Below are positions 15,893-18,600 of a DNA stretch of 18,600 bases, piece by piece. The notes under the pieces are model-generated. The model saw only the letters and a program-made list of their open reading frames with translations. It had not been told where the DNA came from and searched no databases. Numbering within the stretch: position 1 is the stretch's first letter; each line of letters begins with the position of its first letter. The stretch comes from JACDBD01 sp050743385 (GTDB lineage Bacteria; Actinomycetota; Acidimicrobiia; IMCC26256; JACDBD01). The translations under genes were made by a program, and so were the position numbers. The DNA is taken from NCBI GenBank assembly GCA_050743385.1, contig JBOGFJ010000279.1, forward strand, positions 1-18,600, written 5' to 3'.

Positions 15893-16786
15893 ATGAAGCG
15901 CTCGGCGCGTCGCGTCACCGTTCTCGTGGCTCTGGTCGTCGGGCTCGGGGGCGTCGCCGCGGCCCCGACGCCGGCCCAGGAACCGGGCGCCAACGACCAG
16001 TACGTCGCCCTGGGCGACTCCTTCACCGCCGGGCCGCTGATCCCGATCCAGCAGCCCGACCCCTACGGCTGCCTGCGCTCCGACCACGACTATCCGCACC
16101 TGGCCGCGCCCGCACTCGGGCTTCCCCGCTTCCGCGACGTGAGCTGCTCGGGCGCCGACACCGACGACATGACCGAGGCGCAGGGCGTGTCGCCCGGCCC
16201 CAACCCGCCCCAGTTCGACGCGCTCGACGCCGACACCACCGTCGTCACCGTCGGTATCGGCGGGAACGACATCGGGTTCAGCGAGATCGCGACGAGCTGC
16301 GGTTCGCTGGTCCCGTTCGGTACGCCTTGCCAAGACCAGTACGTGGTGAACGGCGTCGACGAGATCAGCCGCCGCATCGCCGAGACCGCCCCCAAGGTGG
16401 CGGCCGTAATCAACGGCATCCACGACCGGTCGCCGGCAGCGACCGTGTACGTCGTCAACTACCTGCCGATCCTTCCCGAAGAGCCCCTGCTGCCCGGGGC
16501 GCCAGAAGGCTGCTGGCCGCAGGTGCCGATCGCATGGGACGACGTGCCGTACCTGCGCGCCAAGCAGCAGGAGCTCAACGCCATGCTCGCCACCCAGGCA
16601 GCGGCCAACGGCGCGGTGCTCGTCGACGCCTACACCGCCGGCATCGGTCACGACGCGTGCCAGCTGCCGTTGCTGCGGTGGGTGGAGCCGGTGGTGCCGG
16701 CGTCGCCGGCCGCGCCGCTGCACCCCAACCTCTCCGGCATGCAGGGCACGGCCGACGCGTTGCTGGCGGCGGTCGGAGCCGGCTGA
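15893..16786 (+). CDS. Secreted SGNH/GDSL-family esterase or lipase
   Basis: A 297-aa exported serine hydrolase. MKRSARR plus a hydrophobic core to about residue 24 and PTPA near 25-28 form a Sec signal peptide with likely cleavage before QEPG. The four SGNH blocks are present: nucleophile S43 in ALGDSFTAG, G87 in SCSGADTDDM, N125 in GIGGNDIGF and H277 in PLHPNLSGM. Six cysteines (60, 85, 136, 146, 207, 256) are all in the mature part and fit three disulfides, as in the Streptomyces SGNH lipase/esterase group, which supports extracellular action. The substrate is probably an ester of a fatty or acetyl group, but this is family knowledge only. The ATG at 15893 follows GGGAAGG by 5 nt, unlike its leaderless neighbours. 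The longer open frame upstream is antisense to the methyltransferase. The next gene begins 28 bp downstream with its own -10 box. Confidence 0.93.
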   Translation: MKRSARRVTVLVALVVGLGGVAAAPTPAQEPGANDQYVALGDSFTAGPLIPIQQPDPYGCLRSDHDYPHLAAPALGLPRFRDVSCSGADTDDMTEAQGVSPGPNPPQFDALDADTTVVTVGIGGNDIGFSEIATSCGSLVPFGTPCQDQYVVNGVDEISRRIAETAPKVAAVINGIHDRSPAATVYVVNYLPILPEEPLLPGAPEGCWPQVPIAWDDVPYLRAKQQELNAMLATQAAANGAVLVDAYTAGIGHDACQLPLLRWVEPVVPASPAAPLHPNLSGMQGTADALLAAVGAG

Positions 16787-16802
16787 CGCGCACCGCCGCT
16801 AC

Positions 16803-16808
16803 TAGCGT
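16803..16808 (+). promoter_or_regulatory. Candidate -10 box for a leaderless winged-helix-like gene
   Basis: TAGCGT lies 6 nt before the GTG at 16815, overlapping another possible box, TACTAG, at 16800-16805. No ribosome binding site is present in the 28-bp gap after the esterase stop. This suggests a separate promoter rather than simple operon read-through. Confidence 0.45.
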
Positions 16809-16814
16809 GGCCCG

Positions 16815-17372
16815 GTGGCACTCGCCGCCGCCGCGTACACGCACCTACACGAGCTGCGGCTGCGCGGCAAGATGCCGGCGCGCGACGGACCCGAGATCGA
16901 CGCGCTGTGTGCCGACGGCCTGGCCCGGCGCAGGGGCACGTTCCTGGTCCTCACGCCCGAGGGCCGCGCCTGCCATGCCGGCTGGGCGCGACTCGCTCCC
17001 GGCTCGCAGGAAGAGGCGGCGGCGCGGCGCGCTTACGACCAGTTCCTCCCGCTCAACGTCGAGCTGCTGCGGGTGGTGACCGACTGGCAGGTTCGGCCGG
17101 GCAACGTGGCCAACGACCACCGCGATCCCGGGTACGACTGGGCCGTGCTCGACCGGCTGACGACACTCGACGAACGCACCGGGCCGATCGTGCGTCGCCT
17201 CGGCAGCACGGTCGAGCGGTTCGCCGGCTACCGGACGCGGCTGCGGGCAGCCGTCCGCCGCCTGCACGACGGCGGTACCGAGTGGCTCTCGTCACCGGCG
17301 ATCGACTCGTACCACACCGTCTGGATGCAGCTGCACGAAGACCTGCTCCTCGCGCTCGGCCTGGAGCGCTAA
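16815..17372 (+). CDS. Winged-helix-like protein of an actinobacterial family
   Basis: A 185-aa soluble protein. Residues about 1-58 look like a small winged-helix domain: three short helices, then RRRGTFLVLTPEGRACHAGW, the usual beta-wing and following helix of MarR/PadR-like domains. The rest is helical and carries the segments FLPLNVELLRVVTDWQVRP, NDHRDPGYDW and IDSYHTVWMQLHEDLLLALG. I recall these from a widespread actinobacterial family sometimes labelled MarR-type regulator and found near PEP/pyruvate dikinase-like genes; no such gene is visible here. DNA binding is therefore plausible but unproven. The GTG at 16815 is supported by a -10 box 6 nt upstream. The stop codon lies inside the outer stem of a palindromic element, so the 3' end of the mRNA should be structured. 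Confidence 0.75.
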   Translation: MALAAAAYTHLHELRLRGKMPARDGPEIDALCADGLARRRGTFLVLTPEGRACHAGWARLAPGSQEEAAARRAYDQFLPLNVELLRVVTDWQVRPGNVANDHRDPGYDWAVLDRLTTLDERTGPIVRRLGSTVERFAGYRTRLRAAVRRLHDGGTEWLSSPAIDSYHTVWMQLHEDLLLALGLER

Positions 17373-17435
17373 GGGGCTGTTTTGGCGTCACGTATCCCCA
17401 ATAGATGTGGGTTGCTGACGCCAAAACGGCCCTTT
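17371..17435. repeat. Palindromic element, copy 2 (GTTTTGGCGTCA arm)
   Basis: GTTTTGGCGTCA (17379-17390) is perfectly inverted at 17416-17427. The stem extends outwards to about 20 bp (17371-17390 with 17416-17435), counting two G-T wobbles. The 25-nt middle contains a weak inner stem, CCCA (17397-17400) with TGGG (17408-17411). The outer stem takes in the last two bases of the upstream stop codon and reaches the downstream stop. The left arm is identical to copy 1 while the inner sequence is unrelated. It lies between convergent genes and may act as a two-way terminator, with a short TTT after the 3' arm. Confidence 0.8.
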
Positions 17436-17847
17436 ACCCCCGCAGCACGGCTTGGGTCTGGGTCACGCGGGCGACGCGCTTGCCGGCGTCGTCGAAGAGG
17501 TCGGTCTCGACCACGACGGTGGTGCGACCGACGTGGAGCGGACGGGCGGTCGCTTCCACGTATCCCTCGCGCACCGCCCGGAAGAAGTTCGTCTTCGACT
17601 CGATCGTGGTGGTGCCGGTGGCGCCCTCGGGCAGGTTCGCGAACGCGCAGGCGCCGCCGCACACGTCGGCCAGACTCATGAGTACCCCGCCGTGGAGCGC
17701 GCCACCGCTCGTGCACCGTTCGGCTTGCCAGGCGACCCGCGCCCGCACCTCGCCGCGTTCGCTCGGGAGGGCCTCGACGCCGAGCACGCGCGCGAACGGC
17801 ATCGCCTCGTGGAGGAAGGCGGTCTGGTCGGCGTCGGGTGCGCTCAC
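17434..17847 (-). CDS. PaaI-type hotdog-fold acyl-CoA thioesterase
   Basis: A 137-aa single hotdog domain predicted to hydrolyse acyl- or aryl-CoA thioesters in the cytosol. The family signature ALHGGVLMSLAD is at 50-61 (HGG at 52-54, D61 on the central helix). It is followed by the strand TTTIESKTNFFRAV, the EGYVEATARPLHVGRTTVVVETDL region typical of PaaI/YdiI-like enzymes, and a terminal strand VARVTQTQAVL. The GTG at 17847 overlaps the TGA of the upstream DinB-like gene (GTGA), so translation is probably coupled. The open frame further upstream to 18417 is a shadow of that gene. Length fits the family. The substrate cannot be told; PaaI itself acts on ring-hydroxylated phenylacetyl-CoA, but no phenylacetate genes are seen here. 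Confidence 0.9.
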   Translation of the reverse strand: MSAPDADQTAFLHEAMPFARVLGVEALPSERGEVRARVAWQAERCTSGGALHGGVLMSLADVCGGACAFANLPEGATGTTTIESKTNFFRAVREGYVEATARPLHVGRTTVVVETDLFDDAGKRVARVTQTQAVLRG

Positions 17848-18506
17848 CCGTAGATGTTGACGGAGGCGTCGAGTCCGAGTGGTGCCGGGTCGGCACGACC
17901 CGTCGCCGCGAGCACGAACTCGAGCGGGTCGCCCGTGATCCTCCGTCCGCCCCCGCCGATCTCGACCTCGGGCATCCCGTCGAGCGCGAGGGTGGCCGGT
18001 CCCCACTTCCGGTCCTCGAGGAAGTACGCGACGTGCGAGACCGCAGCCTCGAGGCCCGGCCCCTGCTCCGACGGACGGCCGACGGCGGCGCGGATGTCGT
18101 CGGCGTGGAGGTAGGCGTCGTACCAGAGCGCCTCGACGCCCACACCCAGCGAGTACGGCAGGCCCGCGGGGGCGGGGCCATTCCAGGCATCGTCGTCGAA
18201 GATCGCGACCATGTCGGCCGACGCCTTGGTGGCGGCGTCGAGCTCGTCGGCCATCTCGGCCGGGGTGGCGCCCTTGCGCTCGTCGACCTCGCGCTGGGTC
18301 ACCTCGGGGGTGCCGAGCCCGTCGAGGTTCCCCGAGACGACGTCGGTCATCGTTCCGGTGAGGTGAGCGGCGACGTTGCCGACGGTCCAGCCCTCGCACC
18401 GGGTGGGCGTGCTCCACTCCCGGTCGTCGAGGGTGCGCAGGAGAGAGGAGAAGTCGTCGAGCTCGCCGATCAAACCGGCGACGACGGTCGTGCGGGACAT
18501 CACCAT
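17844..18506 (-). CDS. DinB-like, TIGR03083-type (mycothiol-dependent maleylpyruvate isomerase-like) protein
   Basis: A 220-aa four-helix-bundle protein of the DinB/YfiT-like superfamily, TIGR03083 group. Some members are mycothiol-dependent maleylpyruvate isomerases; most have unknown thiol-linked roles in actinobacteria. The signature CEGWTVGNVAAHLTGTM (38-53) includes H48, and YDAYLHADDIRAAVG (129-143) carries H134 and nearby Asp residues, the expected metal-binding positions. The C-terminal part, with ITGDPLEFVLAATGRADP, is also typical. The start is the ATG at 18506, with GGAGG (18515-18519) 8 nt upstream. A second ATG two codons later (18500) is possible, and the longer frame to 18554 would use the promoter region. 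It is the first gene of a two-gene unit with the thioesterase. The reaction is not established; the family also supports the actinobacterial assignment. Confidence 0.88.
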   Translation of the reverse strand: MVMSRTTVVAGLIGELDDFSSLLRTLDDREWSTPTRCEGWTVGNVAAHLTGTMTDVVSGNLDGLGTPEVTQREVDERKGATPAEMADELDAATKASADMVAIFDDDAWNGPAPAGLPYSLGVGVEALWYDAYLHADDIRAAVGRPSEQGPGLEAAVSHVAYFLEDRKWGPATLALDGMPEVEIGGGGRRITGDPLEFVLAATGRADPAPLGLDASVNIYG

Positions 18507-18600
18507 GGTGGGAACCTCCGGGGTCGAGGCGGTACAGTTACATGCAGGCTGCACGCATCTATAGACCCAGGAGGTCCCGAAGTCAACGGTGACGGTCGTC
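18507..18600 (-). promoter_or_regulatory. Promoter of the DinB-like/thioesterase operon, possibly divergent
   Basis: On the minus strand TTGACT (18581-18586) and TATAGA (18558-18563) are spaced by 17 bp, the best sigma-70-type promoter in the window. It gives a leader of about 45 nt with GGAGG before the ATG at 18506. The -10 region is the 8-bp palindrome TCTATAGA (18558-18565), so TATAGA also reads on the plus strand with TTACAT (18538-18543) 16 bp before it. A plus-strand gene could begin at a GTG at 18589, but only 12 bases are visible. TGCAG-g-CTGCA (18543-18553) is a small dyad between the elements and a possible operator. Confidence 0.55.

Noticed and set aside
1..18600. tRNA/rRNA genes, CRISPR arrays, transposases, phage genes, toxin-antitoxin pairs
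   Set aside because: None were seen by eye on either strand: no regularly spaced direct repeats, no CCA-ended cloverleaf candidates and no transposase motifs.

Overview
The window is high-GC DNA from an actinobacterium. The evidence is strong GC bias at third codon positions, frequent GTG/TTG starts, several genes that look leaderless (a TANNNT -10 box 6-7 nt before a GTG start), and families typical of the phylum: a TIGR03083/mycothiol-type DinB-like protein, a DUF3558-like secreted protein and an AAA/TPR/cyclase multidomain regulator. An uncultured or Acidimicrobiia-like lineage fits, but the sequence alone does not fix the genus. I see no rRNA, tRNA, CRISPR array, insertion sequence or prophage gene.

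Layout. (1) 1-4980: two tandem, translationally coupled (GTGA overlap) composite c-di-GMP enzymes. Each has sensory domains followed by intact GGDEF and EAL domains. (2) 4984-6860: a small glycine-rich membrane protein (-), a HhH-GPD-type DNA repair protein (+) and a DedA membrane protein (-). Tandem hairpins separate the last two. (3) 7042-8388: a phosphoribosyltransferase fused to an alpha/beta hydrolase. (4) 8470-12432: a signalling unit made of a candidate promoter, a 17-codon upstream ORF with a strong ribosome binding site, a 1080-residue AAA ATPase/TPR protein with a C-terminal class III cyclase-like domain lacking the usual adenine-selecting residues, and a small uncharacterised protein 22 bp downstream. 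(5) 12528-14587: a VOC-fold protein (-), a secreted DUF3558-like protein (+) and a D-2-hydroxyacid dehydrogenase (+). (6) 14657-17372: a SABATH-like methyltransferase (-), a secreted SGNH esterase (+) and a winged-helix-like protein (+). (7) 17434-18506: a two-gene operon (-) of a DinB-like protein and a PaaI-type thioesterase, coupled by a GTGA overlap, with a good promoter near the right edge.

The gene content suggests nucleotide second-messenger signalling on the left, in the c-di-GMP pair and the cyclase-like protein, with mostly unrelated metabolic and envelope genes on the right. The most notable non-coding features are two copies of a palindromic element sharing the 12-nt arm GTTTTGGCGTCA, each between convergent genes, and the upstream ORF that ends directly against the start codon of the cyclase-like gene. 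No region is clearly of foreign origin, and base composition looks uniform by eye.
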